64,000 nt of DNA, taken from NCBI GenBank assembly GCA_963738135.1, contig CAVTVK010000005.1:372001-436000 (forward strand), read 5' to 3'. Below, piece by piece: positions 43,052 through 52,207 of the stretch. The DNA is from Bog-473 sp963738135 (GTDB lineage: Bacteria; Actinomycetota; Acidimicrobiia; Acidimicrobiales; RAAP-2). The position numbers and the translations under genes were made by a program. Positions within the stretch are counted from its first letter, which is position 1. The number at the start of each line of letters is the position of its first letter. The notes under the pieces were generated by a model that did not search any database, was not told the origin of the DNA, and worked only from the letters and a program-made list of their open reading frames with translations.

Positions 43052-43076
43052 GGCGGGAGTTTAGGTGTGCAGACCG

Positions 43077-43125
43077 AAACGTTGTGGGAGGGGCGCAGGA
43101 CTCGAGACGCCCCTCCCACACGTTT
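43077..43125 (-). terminator. Intercistronic hairpin between oppA and oppB
   Basis: Arms 43077-43095 and 43108-43125 pair over 18 bp with a single bulged T at 43082 and a 12-nt loop. It lies just after the oppA stop. There is no long U-tract, so partial termination or protection of the oppA mRNA 3' end is likelier than full termination. Confidence 0.75.
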
Positions 43126-43134
43126 GAGGACCCG

Positions 43135-44889
43135 TTAGGAGCTCATCGTCCAGTCTTCGGCATTCCAGGTGACGCCGACACTCGAGGTGTTCGGGAGCAC
43201 GCCCTTCAGATTGTTGGACCAGGCCCAGAACTGCGGCTTCTGGTACAGCGGCAGGGTCACCATGTTGTGCCACAGGATGGAGTCGGCGTCGTTGAATCCG
43301 TTGATCTCCTTCGAGGGGCTCGCAGCCGACGCCCCGGCGGCCATGTCCTTGTCCACGTCGGAGTTGGCCGAGTGCGTCCAGTTCTGGCCACAGTTGGTGC
43401 TGTCGGTGTAGGAGCAGTAGATGGACTGGTTCTCCGAGACGAACGGCGTGGTCACCCACGCGAACTCGCCGATCTGGTACGTGCCGTTCGGCAGGTTGGT
43501 CCCGAAGAAGGTGTCGGCGTCGTAGTTCTGGATGTTGATCTTGATCCCGATCGCCTTCATCTGGGCCTGGAACAGCTCTTCCGTCTGCGACCGGACACTG
43601 TTGCCCGATGTCGACTGGATGGTGAACGTCAGGTCCTTGCCCTTCTGCGGGCCGTAGTTGGGCTGGAAGTAGCCGTCCGAGGCCTTCTTGAAGCCGGCCT
43701 CCTTCAGCAGGTTCGTCGACTGGGACGTGCTGAAGGCGTAGTTCGTGCCCTTGAAGCCATTCTGGGTCGGGACGAGCATGCGGCTCCCGAGCGGCTTGAT
43801 GCCCTTGGAGATCTCACCGACGGTCCGGTTGATGATCGACTGGCGGTCGACGCCGTGGGCGATGGCCTCACGCACCTGGAGCTTGGCCAGGTATGGATCG
43901 GCCTGGTTGAAGTCGAAGTGCTCGAACTCCAGCCCGGGCAAGGTCGCCTTCGTCGTGTTCGGCACCTGGTTGGCCGTCTGCACGATGGAGAGATTCAATG
44001 TCGACGGGTTGAAGATGTTGATCTCCTTGTTCTGCAGGGCGGGCACCAGCTGGCTGTCGCTCGAGAAGAACTGGAAGACGATCTTGTTGAGCTTGCCCGG
44101 TGTTCCCCAGTAGGTGGGGTTCCGGACGAGGACGACCGACTGGTTCGCGTTGTAGCTCTGGATCTTGTACCAACTGCCCGAGATGGTCTGGGTCGGACCG
44201 CTGAATCCCGTGTTCCAGCCGACCGTCCGTGCGATGTGGGCCGGGACGACGCCGGCGCCGCTGTACAGGCTGCGCCAGTCGGCGAAGGACGGCTTGAAGG
44301 TCACCGTGAATGTGCGGCCATTCGGGCACAGGCCGACATTGCGGTTCGCTGTGCTGCCGGGGTCACAGGCGGCGCCACCGGAGGGCGCGGAGCCGACAAC
44401 CGACTGGACCTGGTTGTAGCCGGCCGTCGAGGCGGCGTCATAGGGCTGGTTGCCCACGTCGGTGTAGGCGGGGTTCCCGCTCTGGGCCTGCCAGTTGTAG
44501 ATGAAGTCGTCGGCCGTGATCGGCGTGCCGTCGGACCAGACGGCCTTGGGGTTGAGCTTGTAGACCACGGTCTGGGGGTTGGTGCTGGTCACCGTCGCGC
44601 TCTCCATGAGCTGCGTGTTGAGCACCGGCTGCAGCTTGTTGGTGATGATGAACGCCTGGGGCCACACCATGTTGATGATCTGTTGGAGCACGTACTCGCT
44701 GGCGGCCGAGGTGTTGATGTTGAACCCGGCCAGGTTCTCGTCGAGCGCGACCGTGGCCGTTCCGCCCGACGACGACGCACGCGTTGCCGCGCCGCTCGTT
44801 GCCGGCGTCACCGCGACGACAGAAAGTGACAGCGCACCAGCCGCCATCGCGGCCAAGGCCGACCGCTTCACGTACCCCTTGAGTCCCAT
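43135..44889 (-). CDS. oppA: Oligopeptide-binding protein (ABC transporter substrate-binding), OppA-type
   Basis: Family-5 extracellular solute-binding protein of 584 residues, the receptor of the importer. Start is the ATG of MGLKGYVKRSALAAM with ggag upstream. A Sec signal peptide (basic start, hydrophobic residues about 8-27, cleavage near SGAAT) is present, but there is no lipobox cysteine. Typical segments are ADDFIYNWQAQ, the WYKIQSYNANQSVVLVRNPTYWG strand and REAIAHGVDRQSIIN. First gene of oppABCDF; a large divergent regulatory region precedes it. Confidence 0.93.
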   Translation of the reverse strand: MGLKGYVKRSALAAMAAGALSLSVVAVTPATSGAATRASSSGGTATVALDENLAGFNINTSAASEYVLQQIINMVWPQAFIITNKLQPVLNTQLMESATVTSTNPQTVVYKLNPKAVWSDGTPITADDFIYNWQAQSGNPAYTDVGNQPYDAASTAGYNQVQSVVGSAPSGGAACDPGSTANRNVGLCPNGRTFTVTFKPSFADWRSLYSGAGVVPAHIARTVGWNTGFSGPTQTISGSWYKIQSYNANQSVVLVRNPTYWGTPGKLNKIVFQFFSSDSQLVPALQNKEINIFNPSTLNLSIVQTANQVPNTTKATLPGLEFEHFDFNQADPYLAKLQVREAIAHGVDRQSIINRTVGEISKGIKPLGSRMLVPTQNGFKGTNYAFSTSQSTNLLKEAGFKKASDGYFQPNYGPQKGKDLTFTIQSTSGNSVRSQTEELFQAQMKAIGIKINIQNYDADTFFGTNLPNGTYQIGEFAWVTTPFVSENQSIYCSYTDSTNCGQNWTHSANSDVDKDMAAGASAASPSKEINGFNDADSILWHNMVTLPLYQKPQFWAWSNNLKGVLPNTSSVGVTWNAEDWTMSS

Positions 44890-45202
44890 TGTGCTCCCTC
44901 GCTTCTCGGTCGCCCCGGTGACGACCGACAATCACGTCTTCCTGCACTCCGTGACACCGCAATGTCACTGTCAATGTCGGAAGATGGTCGTAAATGTAAC
45001 GCAATTGCCACATTTTTTTCGGTCAACTCCCAAAGAATTCCTGCGGAAACACGCAGGCTACGGTCCTGATCCGGTGTGCAGCCGCCGTTCACACATGATT
45101 CCTGCGTGTACGTGCCTCCCGGCGCTTCAGACAGTACCTGAGAGCCGGCTGAGAGTCTGCTGCGTGCTCTGTGACGTCCGCCCACTAAAATTAACGAGAG
45201 CG
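44890..45202. promoter_or_regulatory. Divergent regulatory region between oppA and the DMT transporter gene
   Basis: About 313 bp without a gene, richer in A+T than the surroundings. It contains two dyads, gtgac(8)gtcac at 44951-44968 and cctgcg(6)cgcagg at 45040-45057, minus-strand TTGACC and TTGACA hexamers that could be -35 elements for oppA, and TAAAAT (45186-45191) ending 11 nt before the forward gene. Assignments are tentative. Confidence 0.45.
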
Positions 45203-46162
45203 ATGGTCTATGTCCTTGCCGTGGCTGCGGCACTCAGCAACGCGCTGACCAGCGTGTTCCAACGCATGGGCGTCGAAGACGCCCCTGAGGAGTCGACCAT
45301 GCGCCTCAGTCTGATGGCCCACGCCATCCGCCGCGGCGTGTGGCTGTTGGGTTTCGGCTTCATGATCTGTTCATTCCTGTTGCAGGCCTTCGCGTTGCAC
45401 ATCGGACGACTCTCCGTAGTGCAGCCGATCCTCACCATGGAACTGCTGTTCCTCGTCTTCATCCTCGGGACGTACTTCCGGTTCTCCATCTCTTTCCGCG
45501 AATGGATCGGCGCCGGCGCCATCGCCTTCGGGCTCTCGGGCTTCCTGTTCTTCTCCGACCCCGGGGGAGGGGACTCGGTGCCCACCAACCTCGGCTGGAT
45601 CGTCGTCGGTGGGAGCGCCACCGCGTTCATCGTCATCACGGTGCTGGCCACCCGCTGGGGCCCGCGTTGGTGGAAGGCCGCCATGTTCGGCAGTGCGGCC
45701 GCCATCGCCTATGCCTTCACGGCCGCGCTCATCAAAGTGGTCAGTGACTTCGCAGCGGCCAACTGGGTGACCTTGTTCGAGCACTGGCAGACCTACGGCG
45801 TCATCGTCTTCGGCCTCCTCGGTCTCTTCCTGACCCAGAACGCCTTCCACGCCGGTCCGCTGGCCGCCTCGCAGTCGACGCTGGTGTTGGTCGATCCGCT
45901 CGCCAGCATCTGCATCGGCATCGCCCTCTTCGGCGACTCCCTGCGCACCTCGGGTCCCTACGGGCCGCTCGAGGCGCTCTCCCTGCTCGTGATGTTCATG
46001 GGTGCGGTGTTCCTGTCCAACTCACCGTTGATCACCGGCATGAAGAGCGAGGGCAAGGGTGTCGAGTACGACGAGATGCTGTCGCGGCGCCTGAAGCATC
46101 CGCACCACGCTACCCAGGACGCCGTGAGCGACGGCGGCTTGCCGCCCTTCTCCTCCGCCTGA
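45203..46162 (+). CDS. DMT-superfamily (EamA-like) membrane transporter
   Basis: A 319-residue protein with about nine to ten hydrophobic helices, starting at YVLAVAAALSNALTSVFQRM. The internal duplication and segments such as GRLSVVQPILTMELLFLVFI and LAASQSTLVLVDPLASICIGI resemble actinobacterial DMT/EamA-like permeases. A long hydrophilic C-terminal tail (about 45 residues) follows the last helix. TAAAAT lies 11 nt before the ATG with a weak gag site. Ends exactly where the convergent hydrolase ends. Substrate unknown. Confidence 0.8.
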   Translation: MVYVLAVAAALSNALTSVFQRMGVEDAPEESTMRLSLMAHAIRRGVWLLGFGFMICSFLLQAFALHIGRLSVVQPILTMELLFLVFILGTYFRFSISFREWIGAGAIAFGLSGFLFFSDPGGGDSVPTNLGWIVVGGSATAFIVITVLATRWGPRWWKAAMFGSAAAIAYAFTAALIKVVSDFAAANWVTLFEHWQTYGVIVFGLLGLFLTQNAFHAGPLAASQSTLVLVDPLASICIGIALFGDSLRTSGPYGPLEALSLLVMFMGAVFLSNSPLITGMKSEGKGVEYDEMLSRRLKHPHHATQDAVSDGGLPPFSSA

Positions 46163-46951
46163 TCAGCCCGGCGGGGTCCCGGCCCGTTCCATGACGAGCC
46201 GCACCATCGTGGCGAAGTGGTCCGGGTGCGACAGATGGGCGCCGTGCTGCGCGTTGGCGATCTCGTAGACGACGGCACCGGGCACATTGGCTCCGAGCCA
46301 TTCGACCGTGCGCCGGTGGTGGTCGGTCGAGGCAGGGCCGCCCCGGCCGAACACCGCAGGGACGTCGAGCGAGGTGACGTCGAAGGGTGGTCCCTCGCCC
46401 CGCATGCTGCGCAGGTCGGCCACCAGGGCCGGACCGTCGGCTCGTCGTTGCGTTCGTCCTTCCTCTGTCAGACGGTCCCACGCGCCCTCACCCACCATGC
46501 GGTCGAAGAACCGTTCGGCCTCCTCGCCGGGGTCGTCGGCCAAGGGCGGCCACGGGATCCCACCTCGGCGCCGGAAACCCAGCCAGGGCATGGGCGGCTC
46601 GAAGGCCCCGATGGCATCGAAGGCCCGGGGGGAGGCCAGGGCGGCCGCGACGACGACGTTGCCCCCGAGGCTGTGCCCGATGGCCGCCACCGGACCGCCC
46701 GCCTCGGCGTGCACCGTCTCGGCAATCGTGAGCAGGTCCTCGACATGTCCCCCGAGATCCGCCACCCCGCCCTCCCGGGAGCCCTGGTAGCCCCGACGGT
46801 CGTAGGCCAGTCCGGAGAACTCGGGAAGCCGGCGCATGGCCAGGCGGAAGCTGTCGCCGCGGTCGAGCGATCCGTGGACGAACACGACGGTGCCCGCACC
46901 GGGTGTGGCGGCCGGCCGCGTCGTGAAATGGAGAGCGGCCGGATAGGTCAT
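46163..46951 (-). CDS. Alpha/beta-hydrolase fold protein
   Basis: A 262-residue alpha/beta hydrolase. Oxyanion-hole segment VVFVHGSLDRGDSF, nucleophile elbow IGHSLGGNV, and the C-terminal catalytic histidine in NAQHGAHLSHPDHF are intact; a cap with several tryptophans lies between. ATG start; a TAGCGT box lies 11 nt upstream. No signal peptide. Substrate not predictable. Tail-to-tail contact with the permease gene without any intergenic base. Confidence 0.85.
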   Translation of the reverse strand: MTYPAALHFTTRPAATPGAGTVVFVHGSLDRGDSFRLAMRRLPEFSGLAYDRRGYQGSREGGVADLGGHVEDLLTIAETVHAEAGGPVAAIGHSLGGNVVVAAALASPRAFDAIGAFEPPMPWLGFRRRGGIPWPPLADDPGEEAERFFDRMVGEGAWDRLTEEGRTQRRADGPALVADLRSMRGEGPPFDVTSLDVPAVFGRGGPASTDHHRRTVEWLGANVPGAVVYEIANAQHGAHLSHPDHFATMVRLVMERAGTPPG

Positions 46952-47001
46952 GGGCAGGGCAGACGCTAGCTGGACTGCCCATGAGACCCGATCGCCGCCG
47001 G

Positions 47002-47007
47002 TAGGGT
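47002..47007 (+). promoter_or_regulatory. Leaderless-type -10 box for kgd
   Basis: TAGGGT, preceded by G, ends 6 nt before the kgd ATG. Confidence 0.5.
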
Positions 47008-47013
47008 TGGCCT

Positions 47014-50000
47014 ATGACCCAGTTCGGCAGCGCAGGGGGCTCGTTCGGCCCCAATGCCTGGCTGGTCGACGACATGTACGACCGCTTTCTGGCCGACCCG
47101 GACTCGGTCAGCGACAGCTGGCGGGAGTTTTTCGCCGACTACCGGCCCGCGCCCGTTCCCGCGCCCCAGCCCCAGACCCCGGCCCCGGTTGCGTTCACGC
47201 CGCCGACCGCGGTCGCGCAGCCGGGAGCTCGCCTGCCGGCGGCCACCGCCCCGGCGCCGACCCCAGCCTCCCCGGCGGGGAGGGAGGAGGCCACCCCGCT
47301 GCGCGGTGCGGCCTCGCGGATCGTGGCCAACATGGAAGCCAGCCTGTCGGTGCCCACGGCGACCAGCGTCCGCACCGTGCCGGCGCGGCTCCTGGAGGTC
47401 AACCGTCTCATCCTGAACAACCAGCTGGCGCGGACCACCGGTGCCAAGGTCAGCTTCACGCACATGATCGGCTATGCCGTCGTGCGCGCCCTGCAAGATG
47501 TGCCCGCGTTGAACGCGGCCTTCGTGGCCGATGTCGACGGGACCGGCAAGCCCGGCGTGATCCACCACAAGCACGTGGGGCTCGGGCTTGCGGTCGACCA
47601 GGAGAAGAGCGACGGGAGCCGTACGCTGCTCGTGCCGTGCATCAAGGAAGCCGACGCGCTCGACTTCCGTTCCTTCGTCCTGGCCTACGAGGACCTCGTC
47701 CGCAAGATCCACACCAACAAGATCGGTCCCGACGACTTCGCCGGCACGACGGTGTCACTGACCAACCCGGGGACGCTCGGCACGGTGCAGTCCGTGCCGC
47801 GTCTGATGCCGGGGCAGGGCGCCATCATCGGCGTCGGCGCGCTCGGCTATCCGGCCGGGTTCGAGGCGGCCGACCCCCGGGTGCTGGCCCAGCTGGGCCT
47901 GGGCAAGGTGGTGACTCTCACCTCCACCTACGACCATCGCATCATTCAGGGTGCAGAGTCGGGCCTGTTCCTGGGCCGGGTGACCGCCCTCCTGACCGGT
48001 GCCGACGGGTTCTACGACGACCTGTTCGAGTCCATGGGAGTGCCGTACGAGCCCGTCCGCTGGCAGGTCGACAGCAATGCCGGCACCGGAAGCGAGGAAG
48101 GCGAGCACCAGCGCCTGGTGAAGCAGGTGCACGTGCAGACGCTCATCAACATGTACCGCGTGCGCGGCCACCTGATCGCCCACCTCGACCCACTCGATGC
48201 GGAGCCTCCGCACATCCATCCCGAGCTCGACCCGCTGACCTACGGGCTGACGATATGGGACCTGCCGCGCCAGTTCGTGGCGGACGGCTTGGCCGGGCGC
48301 GACCTGGCCACGCTCGACGAGATCCTCCACGTCCTGCGCGACGCCTACTGCCGCACACTCGGCATCGAGTACATGCATATTCAGGACCCCGAGCAGAAGC
48401 GGTGGATCCAGCATCACGTCGAAGGCCAGCCGACCACCCTGAGCCTGGACGAGCAACGCCACATCCTCGGGCGCCTCAATGCGGCGGAGGTGTTCGAGCG
48501 CTTCCTCCACACCCGCTACGTCGGGCAAAAGCGATTCGGTCTGGAAGGTGCGGAGTCGACCATCGTCCTGCTCGACGCGCTGCTCGATGCCGCGGCCGGC
48601 TCGGGGGTGGCGGAGGTCGTGATGGGCATGGCCCACCGCGGCCGCCTCAACGTGCTCGCCAACATCGTGGGCAAGTCCTACCGGGAGATCTTCGAGGAGT
48701 TCGAGGGCAATCTCGACCCCGAGTCGGTCCAGGGCTCGGGCGATGTGAAGTACCACAAGGGCGCCCGGGGGGTGTTCCACGGCAGCGCCGGCGAGGAGCT
48801 GCCCATCACGCTGGCATCGAACCCGTCGCATCTCGAGGCGGTCGACCCGGTCGTCGAGGGCATGACGCGGGCCAAGCAGGACAGGATCTCCCCGCCCACC
48901 GACGGCACGCCGGCCGCCGCGGCAGAGGGCCTCGACGGCTTCCCGTGCATGTCGGTCCTCGTCCACGGCGACGCCGCCTTCGCCGGCCAGGGCGTGGTGG
49001 CCGAGACGCTCAACCTCTCCGGTCTCTCCGGCTACCGCACCGGCGGCACCGTGCACGTGGTCATCAACAACCAGCTCGGCTTCACCACGGCGCCGGCTTC
49101 GGCCCGCACCTCGGTGTATCCGACCGATGTGGCCAAAATGGTCCAGGCCCCGATCTTCCACGTGAACGGTGACGACCCCGAGGCGTGCGTGCGAGCGGCG
49201 CGGCTGGCCTTCACCTTCCGCCAGACCTTCCACAAAGATGTCGTCATCGACCTCGTCTGCTACCGCAAGCACGGCCACAACGAGGGCGACGACCCGAGCT
49301 ACACCCAACCCCTGATGTACCAGCGGATCGAGGCCAAGCGCTCGGTGCGCAAGCTCTACACCGAGGCGCTGGTGCGCCGGGGGGACATCACGCTCGAGGA
49401 GGCCGAGTCCGCCCTCGACGACTTCAACGCCAGCCTGCAGGTCGTCCTCGACGAGGTCCGGGGCGAGCCATCGCTGGCGCCGACCGAATTGCCGGCGCCC
49501 GAACCCGGGCTGGGTGACACGCCGTCCGCTCCGACCGGCGTGGCACCGGACGTCCTGCGGGCCCTGTCCTCCGTCGTGCGCTCGGTGCCCGATGGTTTCA
49601 CGATCCACCCGAAGCTCGAGCGTCAGTTCGTCCAGCGCGACGAGCTGGTGGCCGGCGGGCAGGTCGACTGGGCACTGGCGGAGGCCCTCGCCATCGGCTC
49701 GCTCATGTACGAGGGCGTCAACGTTCGCCTCACCGGGCAGGACACCCGCCGGGGCACCTTCAGCCATCGCCATGCCGTCCTGGTCGACTACTCCAACGGT
49801 GAGGAGTACGTCCCTCTCGCCCACATCCGCGACGGCCTGCACCGCATTGGCGCCGACAAGCTGGAGCCGGCGGGGGAGATGGGCAACTTCACGGTGCGGG
49901 ACTCCCTGCTCTCCGAGTACGCCGCGGTGGGGTTCGAGTACGGCTACTCCGTGGAGGCGCCCGAGGCGCTGGTGGCCTGGGAGGCCCAGTTCGGCGACTT

Positions 50001-50739
50001 CGCCAACGGCGCCCAGATCATCATCGACAACTTCATGGTGGCGGCCGAGAACAAGTGGGGCCAGTTCTCGGGCCTCGTCCTCTTGCTGCCCCACGGCTAC
50101 GAGGGCCAAGGCCCCGAACACTCGTCGTCCCGCTACGAGCGGTTCCTGTCGCTGTCGGCTCGGGGCAACCTGCGGGTGACGGTCCCGTCGACATCGGCGC
50201 AGTACTTCCACCTGCTGCGCTCCCAGGCGAAGGCCAGCCCGAAGCGGCCGCTCGTTGTGGTCACACCCAAGTCGATGCTGCGGGCCCGTGCCTCCCGCTC
50301 GACGTTCGCCGACCTCGAATCCGGTTCCTTCCAACACGTGATCGACGACTCGTCGATCGGGGACCCGTCGACCGTGCAGCGCATCGTGCTGTGTAGCGGG
50401 AAGATCGCCCATGAGGCGCTGCAGCATCGTGCCGAACTCGAGCCCGCCGAGGCGGCCGGAGTGGCGGTGGTGCGCGTCGATCAGCTCTATCCGTGGCCGT
50501 TGCCCGGTCTGACCGCCGTCTTCGAGCGCTACCGCGAGGCGTCCGAAGTCGTGTGGTTGCAGGAGGAACCGGAGAACATGGGAGCCTGGTCCTTCGTGCA
50601 CGCCCGCCTCCACGCCTGTCTGCCCGAGCGTCTGCGGCTCCGTCACGTGAGCCGGACCGAATCGGCCAGCCCTGCCATCGGGAGTGCCGCCCTGCACCAG
50701 CTGGAGCAGGCCGATCTCTTGCGACGCGCCATTGGCTGA
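47014..50739 (+). CDS. kgd: Multifunctional 2-oxoglutarate metabolism enzyme Kgd (E2-like plus E1)
   Basis: An actinobacterial fused oxoglutarate dehydrogenase component of 1241 residues. Order: a short E1o N-terminal motif (GPNAWLVDDMYDRFLADP), a Pro/Ala linker (about 50-95), an E2-type succinyltransferase domain ending with YDHRIIQGAESG (about 307-315), then the TPP-dependent E1o with VVMGMAHRGRLNVLANI, VHGDAAFAGQG and CYRKHGHNEGDDPSYTQP. It decarboxylates 2-oxoglutarate in the TCA cycle as a complex partner or as a carboligase. The lipoyl domain is absent, as in mycobacterial Kgd. The next gene overlaps its 3' end by 8 nt. Confidence 0.95.
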   Translation: MTQFGSAGGSFGPNAWLVDDMYDRFLADPDSVSDSWREFFADYRPAPVPAPQPQTPAPVAFTPPTAVAQPGARLPAATAPAPTPASPAGREEATPLRGAASRIVANMEASLSVPTATSVRTVPARLLEVNRLILNNQLARTTGAKVSFTHMIGYAVVRALQDVPALNAAFVADVDGTGKPGVIHHKHVGLGLAVDQEKSDGSRTLLVPCIKEADALDFRSFVLAYEDLVRKIHTNKIGPDDFAGTTVSLTNPGTLGTVQSVPRLMPGQGAIIGVGALGYPAGFEAADPRVLAQLGLGKVVTLTSTYDHRIIQGAESGLFLGRVTALLTGADGFYDDLFESMGVPYEPVRWQVDSNAGTGSEEGEHQRLVKQVHVQTLINMYRVRGHLIAHLDPLDAEPPHIHPELDPLTYGLTIWDLPRQFVADGLAGRDLATLDEILHVLRDAYCRTLGIEYMHIQDPEQKRWIQHHVEGQPTTLSLDEQRHILGRLNAAEVFERFLHTRYVGQKRFGLEGAESTIVLLDALLDAAAGSGVAEVVMGMAHRGRLNVLANIVGKSYREIFEEFEGNLDPESVQGSGDVKYHKGARGVFHGSAGEELPITLASNPSHLEAVDPVVEGMTRAKQDRISPPTDGTPAAAAEGLDGFPCMSVLVHGDAAFAGQGVVAETLNLSGLSGYRTGGTVHVVINNQLGFTTAPASARTSVYPTDVAKMVQAPIFHVNGDDPEACVRAARLAFTFRQTFHKDVVIDLVCYRKHGHNEGDDPSYTQPLMYQRIEAKRSVRKLYTEALVRRGDITLEEAESALDDFNASLQVVLDEVRGEPSLAPTELPAPEPGLGDTPSAPTGVAPDVLRALSSVVRSVPDGFTIHPKLERQFVQRDELVAGGQVDWALAEALAIGSLMYEGVNVRLTGQDTRRGTFSHRHAVLVDYSNGEEYVPLAHIRDGLHRIGADKLEPAGEMGNFTVRDSLLSEYAAVGFEYGYSVEAPEALVAWEAQFGDFANGAQIIIDNFMVAAENKWGQFSGLVLLLPHGYEGQGPEHSSSRYERFLSLSARGNLRVTVPSTSAQYFHLLRSQAKASPKRPLVVVTPKSMLRARASRSTFADLESGSFQHVIDDSSIGDPSTVQRIVLCSGKIAHEALQHRAELEPAEAAGVAVVRVDQLYPWPLPGLTAVFERYREASEVVWLQEEPENMGAWSFVHARLHACLPERLRLRHVSRTESASPAIGSAALHQLEQADLLRRAIG

Positions 50740-52191
50740 GACGCACCACGTCGTGGTGGACGGGTCGAACCTCGCCACCGAAGGACGAACGCTCCCCAGC
50801 CTCACGCAACTCGACGAGGCTGTGCGCGCGTACGCCTCTGAGGACCCTGAGGCCAGCATCATCGTCGTGGTCGACGCCACCTTCGAGCACCGGGTGGACG
50901 ACGCCGAGCGCGAGGAGGTACGCCAGGCCATGCTCAACGGCGAGATCATCTCGCCGCCGGCCGGTGCCATCGGGCGCGGGGACGCGTTCGTGTTGCGGAT
51001 CGCCGAACGCACCGGTGCCACCGTGCTGTCCAACGACTCGTTCCAGGAATTCCACGGCGAGCATCCCTGGCTCTTCGACGACGGGCGGCTGATCGGCGGC
51101 AAGCCGGTACCCGGCGTCGGGTGGATCTTCACGCCCCGCCTCCCCATCCGAGGTCCCAAGAGCCGGGCCGCCACCGCCGAGGCGAGGGCGAAGAAGGACC
51201 CCGAATCGGCCCCGGCCAAAGCCGCCGAACTGGCCAAGGCGGCCAAGAAGGCGGCCAAGAAGGGGTCCAGGGCCCGGAGCAGCGCCCCGAAGCAAGCGCC
51301 CCCGGTCGACACCTCGTGGCCGATCACGCCGACCGCGCCGCCTCCCGGTCGCGCCAAGGTGAACCCCGTGTTCTCGAGCGCCATCGACGAGGCGGTCGAG
51401 GAGGCGCTCCACCCGCCGAAGCCGCAGAAGTCGCGGGGGGCCGCCAAGAAGCACGCGGCAGCCAAGAAGCCGGCACCGGAGAAGAGAGCGAAAGCCAAGA
51501 GAGACACCTCGTCGAACCGGGGCGCCGGTGGCAGGGCGGCGCGGGCCAACGTCGATGCGGAGTCGGACCACGACGGTGGGCGCAGGCAGAAGCAGCGTCC
51601 GACGCCGCCACCCGCCGTCAACGAGCCGTTGACCTTCATCAACTTCGTCGCCGCCTTCCCCGTCGGGAGCACGATTGAAGGTGAGGTGGTGTCGTTCACC
51701 TCGCACGGGGCCATGGTGGACGTCCCGATGCCTGGTGGCGGGGAGCTGCACTGCTATATCCCACTGACCGCAATGGGGACGCCGCCCCCGACCAAGGCAC
51801 GGCAGGTGCTGAAGAAGGGCGAGGTGCGTTCGTTCGTCCTCGCCGGCTTGGATCCGCCCCGCCGGGTGGCCGAGCTGGCGATCCCAACCGCGGCGCAGGC
51901 GGCCGAGAAGCCGGTCGCAGGCAAGAAGACGGCACCGTCGGTCAAGCGGGCACCCACCGTGAAGGCGGCGCCGCCGGCCAAGAAGGCGGCGGCGAAGAAG
52001 GCGGCGACGGCGAAGAAGGCACAGAAGAAGGCGCCGAAGAAGGCCGCGGCGGCTGCCGAGAAGGCGCCGAAGGCCGCGGCCAAGAAGGCAGCCGCGGCCA
52101 AGAAGGCGACCAAGGCCAAGAAGGTGCCGGCCAAGAAGGTGCCGCCAAGAAGGCGCCGACCAAGAAGGCCCGCAAGGCGCGGGCCGATTGA
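50732..52191 (+). CDS. NYN/Zc3h12a-type nuclease with S1-like domain and Lys/Ala-rich tail (frameshifted near 52143)
   Basis: Residues 1-140 look like a PIN/NYN endoribonuclease of the Zc3h12a type: VVVDGSNLATEGR, IIVVVDATFEHRVDD, GRGDAFVLRIAERTGATVLSND. Next is a Lys/Ala-rich linker, then a likely S1 RNA-binding fold (GSTIEGEVVSFTSHGAMVDVP, about residues 310-400), then an H1-like AKKAAAKK tail. TTG start overlaps kgd. One base is missing near 52141-52146; the restored frame ends KKARKARAD at TGA 52189-52191 (486 residues). As given, the frame reads on into fabZ; I consider that fusion false. Confidence 0.78.
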
Positions 52192-52207
52192 GGGCCCGGA
52201 CGCGCCC

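Noticed and set aside
47755..51714. 1319-codon reverse frame antisense to kgd and the nuclease gene
   Set aside because: kgd is unmistakable on the plus strand; the reverse product is low-complexity Gly/Arg/His-rich without motifs.
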